From positions 1 through 41,866 of the forward strand of contig JBJMHZ010000044.1 of assembly GCA_045807125.1 (NCBI GenBank): a stretch of 41,866 nucleotides of DNA, in the 5' to 3' direction. The translations under genes and the position numbers were made by a program. Shown piece after piece: positions 5,862 through 14,735 of the stretch. This DNA is from JBJMHZ01 sp045807125. GTDB taxonomy: Bacteria > Actinomycetota > Actinomycetes > JAWWOL01. Within the stretch, counting starts at the first letter, position 1, and every line of letters starts with the position of its first letter. A model generated the notes under the pieces. That model did no database searches and was not told where the DNA came from. It saw nothing but the letters and a program-made list of their open reading frames with translations.

Positions 5862-8585
5862 TCAATGCCCGGCGTCGTCCCAGGTGCGGCCGATGCCGAC
5901 CGACACGTCGAGCTTCACCGACAGCTCGTAGGCACTGCCCATTTGGGCGCGCACCAGCTCCTCCACCGCCGACCGCTCGCCGGGCGCCACCTCGAGCACC
6001 AGCTCGTCGTGCACCTGCAGCAGCAGCCGCGACGCGAGGCCAGCCGAGCGCAGCGCCTCGTCGACGCCCAGCATCGCGATCTTGATGATGTCGGCGGCCG
6101 ACCCCTGGATCGGCGCGTTGAGCGCCATCCGCTCGGCGCCCTCGCGGCGCTGCCGGTTGTCGCTCATCAGGTCGGGCAGGTAGCGGCGGCGTCCGAGCAC
6201 CGTCTGCGTGTAACCGTCGCGGCGGGCCTGCTCGACGATGTCGCGCAGGTAGTCGCGGACGCCGCCGAAGCGGGAGAAGTAGACGTCCATCTGCTCGCGG
6301 GCCTCGTCCGGCGTGATGCCGAGCTGCTGCGCGAGCCCGAACGCGGACAGCCCGTAGGCCAGGCCGTAGGACATCGCCTTGATGCGCCGCCGGGTCTCGG
6401 GGTCGACCTGCTCGGGCGGCAGGCCGAGCGCCTGCGACGCGACGTAGGTGTGCAGGTCCTCGCCGGAGCTGAACGCGGCGATGAGCCCCGCGTCGCCGGA
6501 CAGGTGGGCCATGATGCGCATCTCGATCTGGCTGTAGTCGGCGGTCATCAGGACCTCGTAGCCCTCGCCGACGACGAACGCCTTGCGGATCTCCCGGCCC
6601 TCCGCGGTGCGGATGGGGATGTTCTGCAGGTTGGGATCGGTCGACGACAGCCGCCCGGTCGCGGCGACCAGCTGGTTGAACGTGGTGTGGATGCGGCCGC
6701 GGTCGTCGACCATCGGGATGAGCGAGTCGACGATGCTCTTGAGCTTCGCCACGTCGCGGTGGCGGAGCAGGTGCTCGAGCAGCGGGTGGCCGGTGCGCAG
6801 CAGCAGCGACTGAAGCGCGTCGGAGTCGGTGGTGTAGCCGGTCTTGATGCGCTTGGTCCTCGGCAGGCCGAGCTCGTCGAACATGATCTGCTGGAGCTGC
6901 TTCGGCGAGCCCAGGTTGAACTCCCGGCCCACGACGTCGTACGCCAGCTGCGCCGCCTGCCGCACCTCGGCACCGAGCCGACTCTCCAGCGCGGACAGGT
7001 GGTCCTGGTCGACGGCGATGCCGATGCGCTCCATGCGCCCCAGCACCTCGACGAGGGGCAGCTCCACCTCGCGCAGCAGTCGCGCGCCGCTGCGCCGCTC
7101 GAGGTCGACCTGCAGCGCGTCGGCGAGGTCGAGCACGGCCCTGGCCCGCACCATCTCGGCCTGCGCGATGTCGTCCTCGCCGGAGCCGTCGAGGGTGAGC
7201 TGGGCGCCCTCGACCGTCGGCTCGGCCCGCAGCTCGCGGCGCAGGTAGCGCAGCGAGAGGTCGCCGAGATCGAAGCTGCGCTGGCCGGGCAGCGCGACGT
7301 AGGCCGCCAGCGCGGTGTCGTGGTCGAGGCCGGCCAGCTCGAATCCGTGGGCGGCGAGCGCGAGCAGCGGTCCCTTGGCGTCGTGCAGCACCTTGGGGCG
7401 GTCGGGGTCGGCCAGCCACGCCGCGAGCGCCTGCTCGTCGGACTCGATGAGCTGCGCCGGGTCGAGGTAGGCGGCGTTGCCGTCCTGGGCGGCGAGCGCG
7501 ATGCCGGTGACGATGCCGGTGCCGCGGCCCCACTGGCCCTGCACGGCGACCCCCACCCGGCCGCTCGCCGCGTGCTCGGCCAGCCACCCGGCCACCTCCT
7601 CGGGGCCGAGCGGGCGCCCGATGATGTCGAAGCCCTCGTCGGCCTCCGGCTCCGGCGCGGAGACCGCGGCGTAGAGGCGCTCGCGCAGCGTGCGGATCTC
7701 CAGGGTGTCGAAGAGCTTGTGGACCTCCTCGCGGTCCCACTGGCCGAGGTGCAGGTCGTGCGGGCCCACGTCGAGCGTGACGTCACGACTGAGCTCGGTG
7801 AGCTGCCGGTTGCGGATGACGGCCGCAAGGTGGGCGCGCAGCGCGTCGCCGGCCTTGCCCTTGACCTCGTCGGCCCGGTCGACGAGGGCGTCGAGCGAGC
7901 CGAACTCCCGGACCCACTTCGCCGCGGTCTTCTCCCCCACGCCGGGAACGCTCGGCAGGTTGTCGCTCGGGTCGCCGCGCAGCGCCGCGAAGTCCGGGTA
8001 CTGCCGGGGGGTGAGGCCGTACTTCTCCTCCACCGCCGCGGGGGTGAAGCGGGTCATGTCCGAGATGCCGCGGCGGGTCATCAGCACCGTGACGTGGTCG
8101 TCGACCAGCTGGAGCGCGTCGCGGTCGCCGGTGACGATCAGCACCTGCATGTCCTCGGCGGCCGCCTGGGTGGCCAGCGTGGCGATCACGTCGTCGGCCT
8201 CGTAGCCCGCGACCGACAGGGTGGGGATGGCGAGCGCGTTGAGCACCTCGTGGATGAGGCTGAGCTGGCTGCGGAAGTCGTCGGGCGCCGCCGACCTGGT
8301 GGCCTTGTACTCGGCGTAGGCCTCGTGCCGGAACGTGGGGCCCGACAGGTCGAAGGCGACCGCGATGTGGGTCGGCTGCTCGTCGCGCAGGATGTTGATG
8401 AGCATCGACGTGAAGCCGAAGACCGCGTTGGTCGGCTGCCCCGTCGAGGTCATCATCGTGTCGGCCGGGATGGCGAAGAACGCCCGGTAGGCCAGCGAGT
8501 GCCCGTCGAGCAGCAGCAGCCGCTTGTGGTCGGCGTGGGAAGGGGCACTGCCCGGGGGGGACGCGGTGGTGGTCGGCTTCGGCAC
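5862..8585 (-). CDS. polA: DNA polymerase I
   Basis: 907 residues, matching actinobacterial Pol I. The N-terminal ~300 residues are the 5'-3' flap exonuclease: LLLDGHSLAYRAFFA, AFD, YKATR, GYEADDVIAT, TGDRDALQL, and the helix-hairpin-helix GDPSDNLPSVPGVGEKTA. The middle domain has the proofreading fold but lacks the DxE metal ligands where expected (RVGVAVQGQWG), so 3'-5' exonuclease is probably absent, as in mycobacterial PolA. The polymerase domain is intact: TGRLSSTDPNLQNIP, motif A DYSQIEMRI, motif B RRRIKAMSYGLAYG, motif C QVHDELVLE. The GTG start was chosen as the first start close to the conserved N-terminus; its ribosome site is weak, so a few codons are uncertain. Role: Okazaki fragment processing and repair synthesis. 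Confidence 0.97.
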   Translation of the reverse strand: MPKPTTTASPPGSAPSHADHKRLLLLDGHSLAYRAFFAIPADTMMTSTGQPTNAVFGFTSMLINILRDEQPTHIAVAFDLSGPTFRHEAYAEYKATRSAAPDDFRSQLSLIHEVLNALAIPTLSVAGYEADDVIATLATQAAAEDMQVLIVTGDRDALQLVDDHVTVLMTRRGISDMTRFTPAAVEEKYGLTPRQYPDFAALRGDPSDNLPSVPGVGEKTAAKWVREFGSLDALVDRADEVKGKAGDALRAHLAAVIRNRQLTELSRDVTLDVGPHDLHLGQWDREEVHKLFDTLEIRTLRERLYAAVSAPEPEADEGFDIIGRPLGPEEVAGWLAEHAASGRVGVAVQGQWGRGTGIVTGIALAAQDGNAAYLDPAQLIESDEQALAAWLADPDRPKVLHDAKGPLLALAAHGFELAGLDHDTALAAYVALPGQRSFDLGDLSLRYLRRELRAEPTVEGAQLTLDGSGEDDIAQAEMVRARAVLDLADALQVDLERRSGARLLREVELPLVEVLGRMERIGIAVDQDHLSALESRLGAEVRQAAQLAYDVVGREFNLGSPKQLQQIMFDELGLPRTKRIKTGYTTDSDALQSLLLRTGHPLLEHLLRHRDVAKLKSIVDSLIPMVDDRGRIHTTFNQLVAATGRLSSTDPNLQNIPIRTAEGREIRKAFVVGEGYEVLMTADYSQIEMRIMAHLSGDAGLIAAFSSGEDLHTYVASQALGLPPEQVDPETRRRIKAMSYGLAYGLSAFGLAQQLGITPDEAREQMDVYFSRFGGVRDYLRDIVEQARRDGYTQTVLGRRRYLPDLMSDNRQRREGAERMALNAPIQGSAADIIKIAMLGVDEALRSAGLASRLLLQVHDELVLEVAPGERSAVEELVRAQMGSAYELSVKLDVSVGIGRTWDDAGH

Positions 8586-8659
8586 GGGGCCATCGTAGGA
8601 CGCGGCACCGACAGCTCCGACGGCGCGCGGCGACCGGACCGGTGGACCGGCCGGCTCGG

Positions 8660-9337
8660 TCAGGGCAGCTCGCCGAGCGCGGCCGGACGGGCCCGCGCCG
8701 GACGGGCGGCAGCGGCCGCGGCGGCCAGAGCGGCATCGTCGGCATGGACCAACCGGACCGGCAGCGCCGCCACCCGGCCGGGGCGCGGCGCCAGCGCCCG
8801 GCGGCGGACCCGCTCGACGCGCGGGCGCCGGTCGATCGCGGCGAGCCGGCGCTTCAACCCTGCGGTGGGCGCCACCCTGCGCACCAGCAGCGGCGCGAAG
8901 CCCAGGCGGGCGTAGAAGCGGTTGGCCTCGCGCAGGTTGGGATAGACGCCCGCGACCACCTCGTCGGCGCCGAGCTCCTCGGCCCAGGAGACGCCGGTCG
9001 CGACGAGCGCCCGGCCGACGCCCCTGCGGCGGTAGCCGTCGGCGACGACGACGTGGTGCAGCTCGACCGCGACGGTGTCGAGCAGCTGCCCGATCCGCGA
9101 CAGGGCGAGGATCGCCATGCCGACCACCTGGCGGTCGTACTCGGCGACGACGACCCGGCAGGCGGGCTCGGCGAGGCACGCGGCGAGCCGCTCCTCCGCG
9201 CCGGCCATCGCCGCGGCACCGGCGCTGCGGGGCAGCCGGGCGCCACCCCCGAGCTCGCGCAACTGCGCCCAGAGCGTCACCAGCGCCGGCACGTCGGCGG
9301 GAACGGCGACGCGCACCACGACCGCGCAGCGGTTCAC
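8660..9337 (-). CDS. GNAT-family N-acetyltransferase
   Basis: 225 residues from a GTG start with GGGAG seven bases upstream. Residues ~1-150 form a GNAT fold: an opening VRVAVPADVPALVTLW strand-helix, the acetyl-CoA-binding motif YRRRGVGRALV, and the closing NRFYARLGF. The last ~70 residues are an Arg/Ala-rich tail outside the domain. GNAT enzymes transfer acetyl from acetyl-CoA to amines of small molecules or proteins; the acceptor here is unknown. The gene lies between polA and the liv operon on the same strand, 74 bases upstream of polA, and may be co-transcribed with it. Confidence 0.88.
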   Translation of the reverse strand: MNRCAVVVRVAVPADVPALVTLWAQLRELGGGARLPRSAGAAAMAGAEERLAACLAEPACRVVVAEYDRQVVGMAILALSRIGQLLDTVAVELHHVVVADGYRRRGVGRALVATGVSWAEELGADEVVAGVYPNLREANRFYARLGFAPLLVRRVAPTAGLKRRLAAIDRRPRVERVRRRALAPRPGRVAALPVRLVHADDAALAAAAAAARPARARPAALGELP

Positions 9338-9573
9338 GGCCCCGCTCCCTTCGTCGGACCCGGGCAGTGCTGGCGACCCCCGGCCCGGTGGGCACCGAAG
9401 TGCGATGACACCGGCCTTCGCGTCGGCCGTGACGGAGCGTAGACCCGTGATGCGCGCGGGGGAAGCGGGCATCCGCAAGCCGTCGTCGACTTCCACCGGC
9501 TGCGGCCCGAACGTCCGGAATGATCCTGGGGCAGGAGCCCGGGCGAGGTACGGCGAGCCCGTCGCGCGGGCGC

Positions 9574-10401
9574 TCAGCCGCCGGGTGGACGGTCGAGCGG
9601 AGCGCCGCCTGGCGCCTGGCCCTCGCCGTGCCCGAGCCCGTGACCGGCCCCCTGGCCAGGCACCTGACCGGCCCCGGAGCCGGGCGCCCCCACCGCCGCG
9701 CCGACGCCGAGGTAGGCGGCCCTGACGTCGGGGTCGTCGAGCAGGTCGGCACCGGCCGCCGACTTCACCACCCGCCCGGTCTCGAGCACGTAGGCGCGGT
9801 GGGAGATGGTGAGCGCCTGGGCGGCGTTCTGCTCGACCAGCAGCACGGTGGTGCCCTGCTCGTTGATCTCCTTGATGATCGAGAAGATCAGCTGGATGAA
9901 CATGGGCGCGAGGCCCATCGACGGCTCGTCGAGGAGCAGCACCCGCGGGTGGCCCATGAGCGCCCGCCCGATGGCGAGCATCTGCTGCTCGCCGCCGGAG
10001 AGGGTGCCGCCGTCCTGCGAGCGCCGCTCGGCGAGCCGGGGGAAGAGCGTGAACACCCGCTCGAGGTCCTCCGCGCTCGCGCTGCCCCTGGCGAACGCGC
10101 CCATGTGCAGGTTCTCCAGGACGGTCATGCCGGGGAAGATGCCGCGCCCCTCCGGCACCTGGCACAGGCCCAGCCGGACCCGCTCGTGCCCGGCCATCCG
10201 CGTGACGTCGCGGTCGTGGAACCGCACCGAGCCGCTGGTGACCGCGCGCAGTCCCGAGATGGTCTTCAGCGTCGTGGTCTTGCCGGCGCCGTTGGCGCCG
10301 ATGAGGCTCACGATCTCGCCCTCGTCGACGGCGATCGACACGCCCTTCAACGCGGCGATCTTGCCGTAGTGGACGGAGATGTCATCGACCTCAAGAAGCA
10401 T
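9574..10401 (-). CDS. livF: Branched-chain amino acid ABC transporter ATP-binding protein LivF
   Basis: 275 residues. Walker A is GANGAGKTT (residues 35-43), the signature is LSGGEQQ, Walker B is VLLLDEPSMGLAP, and a switch His follows in the TISH segment. The 'QVPEGRGIFPGMTVLENL' segment is characteristic of LivF as opposed to LivG. The start overlaps the end of livG by 11 bases. The last ~40 residues (after AAYLGVG) are a Gly/Pro/His-rich tail not expected in the family; it looks like low-complexity run-on and should not affect ATPase function. Works as a heterodimer with LivG on the cytoplasmic face. Confidence 0.95.
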   Translation of the reverse strand: MLLEVDDISVHYGKIAALKGVSIAVDEGEIVSLIGANGAGKTTTLKTISGLRAVTSGSVRFHDRDVTRMAGHERVRLGLCQVPEGRGIFPGMTVLENLHMGAFARGSASAEDLERVFTLFPRLAERRSQDGGTLSGGEQQMLAIGRALMGHPRVLLLDEPSMGLAPMFIQLIFSIIKEINEQGTTVLLVEQNAAQALTISHRAYVLETGRVVKSAAGADLLDDPDVRAAYLGVGAAVGAPGSGAGQVPGQGAGHGLGHGEGQAPGGAPLDRPPGG

Positions 10402-11167
10402 CGGCCGGCGCTCCCAGGTAGGCCTTCACGACGTCGGGGTTGCGCTGGACCTCGGCCGGCAGCCCCTCGGCGATCTTCTGGCCGAAGTCGAGCACCGCCA
10501 CCCGGTCGCTGATCGTCATGACGAGGCTCATGTCGTGCTCGATCAGCAGGACGGTGATGCCGCTGTCGCGGATGCGCCGGACCAACTGCTGCAGGGCCAC
10601 CTTCTCCGCCGGGTTCATGCCGGCGGCCGGCTCGTCGAGCAGCAGCAGCTTGGGGTCGGTGCCGAGCGCCCGCGCGATCTCCAGGCGGCGCTGGTCGCCG
10701 TACGAGAGGTTCTTGGCGGTCTCCTCGGCGACCCGCGGAATGCCGACGAAGTCGAGCAGCTCCAGGGCGCGGGCCCGGCCGCTCCGCTCCTCCTCGCGAT
10801 GCCGGCGCAGCCGGAGGACGGCAGCCGCCGGGCCGGTGCTGTGGTGCGCGTCGACGCCGACCATGACGTTCTCGAGGGCGGACATGTTGGTGAACAGCCG
10901 GATGTTCTGGAACGTGCGGGCGATGCCGAGCCGGGTCACCAGATGGGGGCGGCGGCCGGAGGTGCGCTCGCCCCCGAACGTGACGGCGCCCTCGGTGGGC
11001 GCGTAGACGCCCGTCACCATGTTGAAGACGGTGGTCTTGCCGGCTCCGTTGGGACCGATGAGCGCGAAGATCTCGCCCTCCTGCACCTGGAGCGAGACGT
11101 CGTTGACCGCGACCAGGCCACCGAAGCGCATGGTGACCGCGTCGAGGCCGAGCAGCGCCCCGCTCAC
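10391..11167 (-). CDS. livG: Branched-chain amino acid ABC transporter ATP-binding protein LivG
   Basis: 258 residues. Starts at a GTG that overlaps the livM stop (GTGA). Motifs: Walker A GPNGAGKTT, the LivG-type insert GIARTFQNIRLFTNMSALEN, signature LSYGDQRRLEIARAL, Walker B LLLLDEPAAGMNP, and H-loop LIEHDM. The 'RTFQNIRLF' segment distinguishes LivG from LivF. Translationally coupled to both neighbours, it supplies half of the ATPase pair driving import. Confidence 0.95.
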   Translation of the reverse strand: MSGALLGLDAVTMRFGGLVAVNDVSLQVQEGEIFALIGPNGAGKTTVFNMVTGVYAPTEGAVTFGGERTSGRRPHLVTRLGIARTFQNIRLFTNMSALENVMVGVDAHHSTGPAAAVLRLRRHREEERSGRARALELLDFVGIPRVAEETAKNLSYGDQRRLEIARALGTDPKLLLLDEPAAGMNPAEKVALQQLVRRIRDSGITVLLIEHDMSLVMTISDRVAVLDFGQKIAEGLPAEVQRNPDVVKAYLGAPADAS

Positions 11168-12309
11168 ACGTCCACCTCCTCGTTCTGGGTCGCGATGGCG
11201 CCCACCTCGGCGCCGAGCATGCCGCCGGTCGCGTCCTGGCCCTCGCGGAACTCGGCTCGCCGCCGGCGCGACGGCAGCAGGCCCTCGGGACGGAAGATCA
11301 TCACGACCATGAGGGCGAGGCCGAACATCAGGTAGCGGTACTCGGACAGGTTGCGGAACCGCTCCGGCAGCCAGCCGACGAGGAACGCGCCCAGCATGAC
11401 GCCGGGGATGTTGCCCGACCCGCCGAGCACGACCGCGGCGAGGATCAGCGCGGAGACGAGGAACTGGAAGTTCGCCGGCTGGATGGTCCCCGACCTGGCG
11501 GCGAACACCACCCCACCGGTGCCGGCGATGGCCGCGCCGATGACGAACGCCCACAGCTTGAAGGCCAGCGTCGGGACGCCCATCAGCTCGGCCGCGTCCT
11601 CGTCCTCGCGGATGGCCGCCCATGAGCGCCCGACCCGGCTGTGCTCGAGGCGCCTGGCCACGACGATGGCGACGACGATGAGGACGAGGATGAGGTAGTA
11701 GTACGGGCGCGCGTCGAGCAGGTTGTTGTAGGCGAAGTACTTGCCGAGCGTGGGATGCGTGTTGGCGTCGATCCCCGGCGGGCTCGGGATGCCGTTGATG
11801 CCGCGCGGGCCGCCCGTGTACGACAGGTTGTTGACCGTTACCCGGATGATCTCGCCGAAGCCGAGGGTGACGATGGCGAGATAGTCGCCGCGCAGCCGCA
11901 GCGTGGGCGCACCGAGCAGCAGGCCGGCCGTCATCGACAGGACGATCGCGATGAGCAGCACGAGCCAGAAGTCGAAGTGGAACTTCTGGCCCAGGATGCC
12001 CATCGAGTAGGCGCCGATCGCGAAGAACGCCACGTAACCGAGGTCGAGCAGGCCAGCGAATCCCACCACGACGTTGAGGCCGATCGCCATCAGCATGTAG
12101 CAGCCGATCGGGAAGAACAGCACCGAGGGCCAGTCGGACTCCGGCGTCATCACGTTGGCGACCGGGCCGGTCGGCAGCAGGAAGAGCAGGACGGCGATGA
12201 CGATCCAGAGCGCGAGCTTCTGCCACCACGTCGCGCCCCGCCACCACCGGCCGAAGCGGTCGGACAGGCCGAGCTCCAGCCGTCGCTTCCGCAGCGAAGG
12301 TACGGTCAT
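11164..12309 (-). CDS. livM: Branched-chain amino acid ABC transporter permease LivM
   Basis: 381 residues with about ten hydrophobic helices. Family signatures include LNVVVGFAGLLDLGYVAFFAIGAY, LRLRGDYLAIVTLGFGEI and TGGPRGINGIP, all typical of LivM. A ~45-residue cytoplasmic N-terminus precedes the first helix. The ATG overlaps the livH stop (ATGA), and the end overlaps livG. Together with LivH it forms the membrane channel. Confidence 0.95.
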   Translation of the reverse strand: MTVPSLRKRRLELGLSDRFGRWWRGATWWQKLALWIVIAVLLFLLPTGPVANVMTPESDWPSVLFFPIGCYMLMAIGLNVVVGFAGLLDLGYVAFFAIGAYSMGILGQKFHFDFWLVLLIAIVLSMTAGLLLGAPTLRLRGDYLAIVTLGFGEIIRVTVNNLSYTGGPRGINGIPSPPGIDANTHPTLGKYFAYNNLLDARPYYYLILVLIVVAIVVARRLEHSRVGRSWAAIREDEDAAELMGVPTLAFKLWAFVIGAAIAGTGGVVFAARSGTIQPANFQFLVSALILAAVVLGGSGNIPGVMLGAFLVGWLPERFRNLSEYRYLMFGLALMVVMIFRPEGLLPSRRRRAEFREGQDATGGMLGAEVGAIATQNEEVDV

Positions 12310-13250
12310 GCGCGTGCCTTCCCGAGCGACTCGCCCAGCAGGCCGGTCGGGCGGAACAGCAGCACGAGCACGAGCACGCTGAACGAGATGACGTCCTTCC
12401 ACTGTGCGCCCACGAAGCTGAAGCTGGCGCCGTAATTCTCGATCAGGCCGATGGCGAAGCCGCCGAGCAGGGCGCCGCGCAGGTTGCCGATGCCGCCGAG
12501 CACGGCCGCGGTGAATGCCTTGATGCCCAGCACGAAACCGATCAGGAAGTTGGTCTGCTCGAAGTAGATGATGTACAGCGCGGCCGCCACGCCGGCCATC
12601 GCCCCGCCGACGAGGAACGTCAGCGTCACCACCCGGTTGATGTTGACGCCCATGAGGGTGGCGCTTTCCGGGTCCTGCGCCGTGGCCCGGATGCTGCGGC
12701 CGAGCCGCGTGCCGTTCACGAACCGGTCGAGCACGAGCATCATCGCGAGCGCGGAGAGGAAGACGAGCAGCTTGTCGGACCGGACGTGGCCGCTGCCGAT
12801 GCCGAACAGGTTGGTCTTGGCCAGGACCCGCTGGTGCAGCGACACCGTGTCGCGGGTGATGCCGAGCCCGAAGATCTCCTGCAGCACCAACGAGGCGCCG
12901 ATCGCGGTGATCAGCGCGGCCAGCCGGCTCGTGGTCCGTCTTCGCAGCGGCCGATAGGCGATCAGCTCGATCATGATCGCGGTGCCGCTGGAGGCCAGCG
13001 CACCGACGAGGGCCGCGACGACGAGGATCACGACGAGCAGGAGGCCGGTGGCCGGCGAGGTGAGCCCGAACAACCCGATCATGCCCAGCGCCGCCCACGT
13101 ACCGACCATGAAGATCTCGGAGTGGGCGAAGTTGATGAGCTGGAGGACGCCGTAGACGAGGGTGTAGCCCAGCGCGACGAGCGCGTAGATGGAGCCGATG
13201 GTGAGCCCGTCGATGGTGGACGCCCAGAACTGGTGGACGAAGCTGCTCAC
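12306..13250 (-). CDS. livH: Branched-chain amino acid ABC transporter permease LivH
   Basis: 314 residues, eight or so helices, with the family motifs IDGLTIGSIYALVALGYTLVYG and INFAHSEIFMVG near the N-terminus and FTAAVLGGIGNLRGALLGG near the C-terminus. GTG start with AAGGG upstream. It is separated from the binding-protein gene by about 107 bases holding a strong hairpin, so its transcription is probably partly attenuated relative to livJ. Confidence 0.95.
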   Translation of the reverse strand: MSSFVHQFWASTIDGLTIGSIYALVALGYTLVYGVLQLINFAHSEIFMVGTWAALGMIGLFGLTSPATGLLLVVILVVAALVGALASSGTAIMIELIAYRPLRRRTTSRLAALITAIGASLVLQEIFGLGITRDTVSLHQRVLAKTNLFGIGSGHVRSDKLLVFLSALAMMLVLDRFVNGTRLGRSIRATAQDPESATLMGVNINRVVTLTFLVGGAMAGVAAALYIIYFEQTNFLIGFVLGIKAFTAAVLGGIGNLRGALLGGFAIGLIENYGASFSFVGAQWKDVISFSVLVLVLLFRPTGLLGESLGKARA

Positions 13251-13282
13251 GACCGACCCTTCGCCGCCGACGGTGACGACCG

Positions 13283-13312
13283 AGCGGGGGTGCCCTCCAG
13301 GGCACCCCCGCT
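13283..13312 (-). terminator. Strong hairpin between livJ and livH
   Basis: A perfect 14-bp stem (AGCGGGGGTGCCCT and its complement) with a two-base loop, placed just after the binding-protein gene and before livH. Such intra-operon hairpins usually stabilise the binding-protein message and reduce read-through into the permease genes. No T tract is present on either side. Confidence 0.75.
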
Positions 13313-13357
13313 TCGTCTGCCTAGACCTTCGTGGAACCTGCCCGCGCGATCGTCACC

Positions 13358-14536
13358 TTACGGCTTGGCGTTCTGGTAGTCACCGAGAGCGATGATCTTG
13401 CCGTTCTCGACCTTGTGGATGTAGACCGTACCGCCGGAGAGCTCGCCGTTGGACTGCCACTTGATCTGCTTGGACACGCCCTTGAAGTCCTCGGTGGCGA
13501 GGTAGGAGTTGATGTCCGGACCGGTGGTCTTGCCGGCCTGGACCGCCTTGATGAGCGCGGTGGCGGCGTCGAAGCCCTCGGCCGAGTAGGTCGCCGGGTT
13601 GGCGTTCCAGGCGGCCTTGTAGTCGTTGATGAACTTCTGGACGGCCGGGTCGGTCGACGCGGTGGCGAGCACGCAGGTGCAGGACAGGTAGGCCCCCTCG
13701 GCGGCCGGACCGCCGCCGTCGATGAACTTCTGGTCGAGGGTGCCGTCGCCGGAGACGAACTTGCCGGTGAAGCCGCCGTCGCGCAGCTGCTTCACGAACT
13801 TGCCAGCCTCGGCGTAGTAGCCGCCGTAGAACAGCGCGTCGGGCGCCGCCGCGGTGACCTTGTTGACGGTGGACGAGTAGTCGGAGGCCTTCGGGTCGAT
13901 GGCCTCGCGGTCGACGACGCTCGCGCCGTCCTTCTTCACCTGGACGTTGACGGCGTCGGCCAGGCCCTTGCCGTACTCGCTCGCGTCGTCGATGATCGCG
14001 ATCTTCTTGGCGCCGAGGGTCTTCGCCATGAAGTCGGCGACGCCCGGGCCCTGCACGTCGTCGTTGGCCAGGACGCGGTGCCAGTACTTCCAGCCGTTGT
14101 TCTCGAGGGTGGCGTTGGTGGCCGAGGGCGAGATGTTCGCGACCTTGCCCTGCTCGAAGATGGGGTCGGCCTTGGCCGACTCGCCGGAGAACGCCGGGCC
14201 GATGATGCCGACGACGCCGTCGCGGACCACCCGCGGCGCGAGGCCCTGGGCCTGGTCGGGGTCACCCTGGGTGTCGTACTTGACGTAGTTGATCCGGATC
14301 TTCGGGTTGGTCGCGTTGTAGGCGTCGATCGCGATCTTGGCACCCTGGTAGATGTTCAGGCCCAGCTGGCCGTTGGGGCCGGTGATGGCGCCCACGTAGC
14401 CGATCTTCACCGGCTTGCCGTTGTTGTTGCCACCACTGCTGCTGCTGCCGCCGCTGGACGAGCCGCAGCCGGCCATGGCCGTCGCCAGCAGCCCGGCGAC
14501 CGCGAGGGCCAATCCACGCGAGACGGTCCGCTTCAC
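13358..14536 (-). CDS. livJ: Branched-chain amino acid ABC transporter substrate-binding lipoprotein
   Basis: 392 residues. The GTG start has an ideal AAGGAGG seven or so bases upstream; a longer frame to 14638 lacks one. A lipoprotein signal ends in TAMAGC, followed by a Ser/Gly/Asn linker. The mature protein is a type I periplasmic-binding fold: VKIGYVGAITGPNGQLGLN, GPAFSGESAKADPIFEQ, and IAIIDDASEYGKGLAD. It captures leucine, isoleucine, valine or a related ligand outside the membrane and delivers it to LivHM. First gene of the liv operon, and probably the most highly expressed given the hairpin that follows. Confidence 0.94.
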   Translation of the reverse strand: MKRTVSRGLALAVAGLLATAMAGCGSSSGGSSSSGGNNNGKPVKIGYVGAITGPNGQLGLNIYQGAKIAIDAYNATNPKIRINYVKYDTQGDPDQAQGLAPRVVRDGVVGIIGPAFSGESAKADPIFEQGKVANISPSATNATLENNGWKYWHRVLANDDVQGPGVADFMAKTLGAKKIAIIDDASEYGKGLADAVNVQVKKDGASVVDREAIDPKASDYSSTVNKVTAAAPDALFYGGYYAEAGKFVKQLRDGGFTGKFVSGDGTLDQKFIDGGGPAAEGAYLSCTCVLATASTDPAVQKFINDYKAAWNANPATYSAEGFDAATALIKAVQAGKTTGPDINSYLATEDFKGVSKQIKWQSNGELSGGTVYIHKVENGKIIALGDYQNAKP

Positions 14537-14682
14537 GCTTCCTCCTTGGTCCGGCAGCGCCGGAGACTCGGTGCGAGGGCGCCGCATGGCACCGGTTCTG
14601 GGCAGCCCACGATAGACGCCATGTGACGCTGGCTGCATTGGTACAGGGTGGCGGCGCGCGTTGGAAATGCCGACGCGGCACA

Positions 14683-14699
14683 GTTACCGTTTCGTTACC
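14683..14699. promoter_or_regulatory. GTTACC direct repeat upstream of livJ
   Basis: GTTACC occurs twice with an 11-base period, with a TTTC (GAAA on the other strand) between. It lies ~150 bases upstream of livJ and just past the pdtaR stop. The elements resemble GlnR a-box half sites (GTnAC), but the canonical a-n6-b order is not clean. A nitrogen-regulated site is possible but unproven. Confidence 0.3.
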
Positions 14700-14735
14700 T
14701 GCTCGCCGCCCGGCCGTGCATCAAGGGCTCGGCGG

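Noticed and set aside
5865..8915. A 1016-codon open frame on the plus strand opposite polA
   Set aside because: Antisense to a clearly real gene; composition is Arg/Val/Gly/Asp-rich, as produced by reading high-GC coding DNA on the other strand; no ribosome site or recognisable domain.
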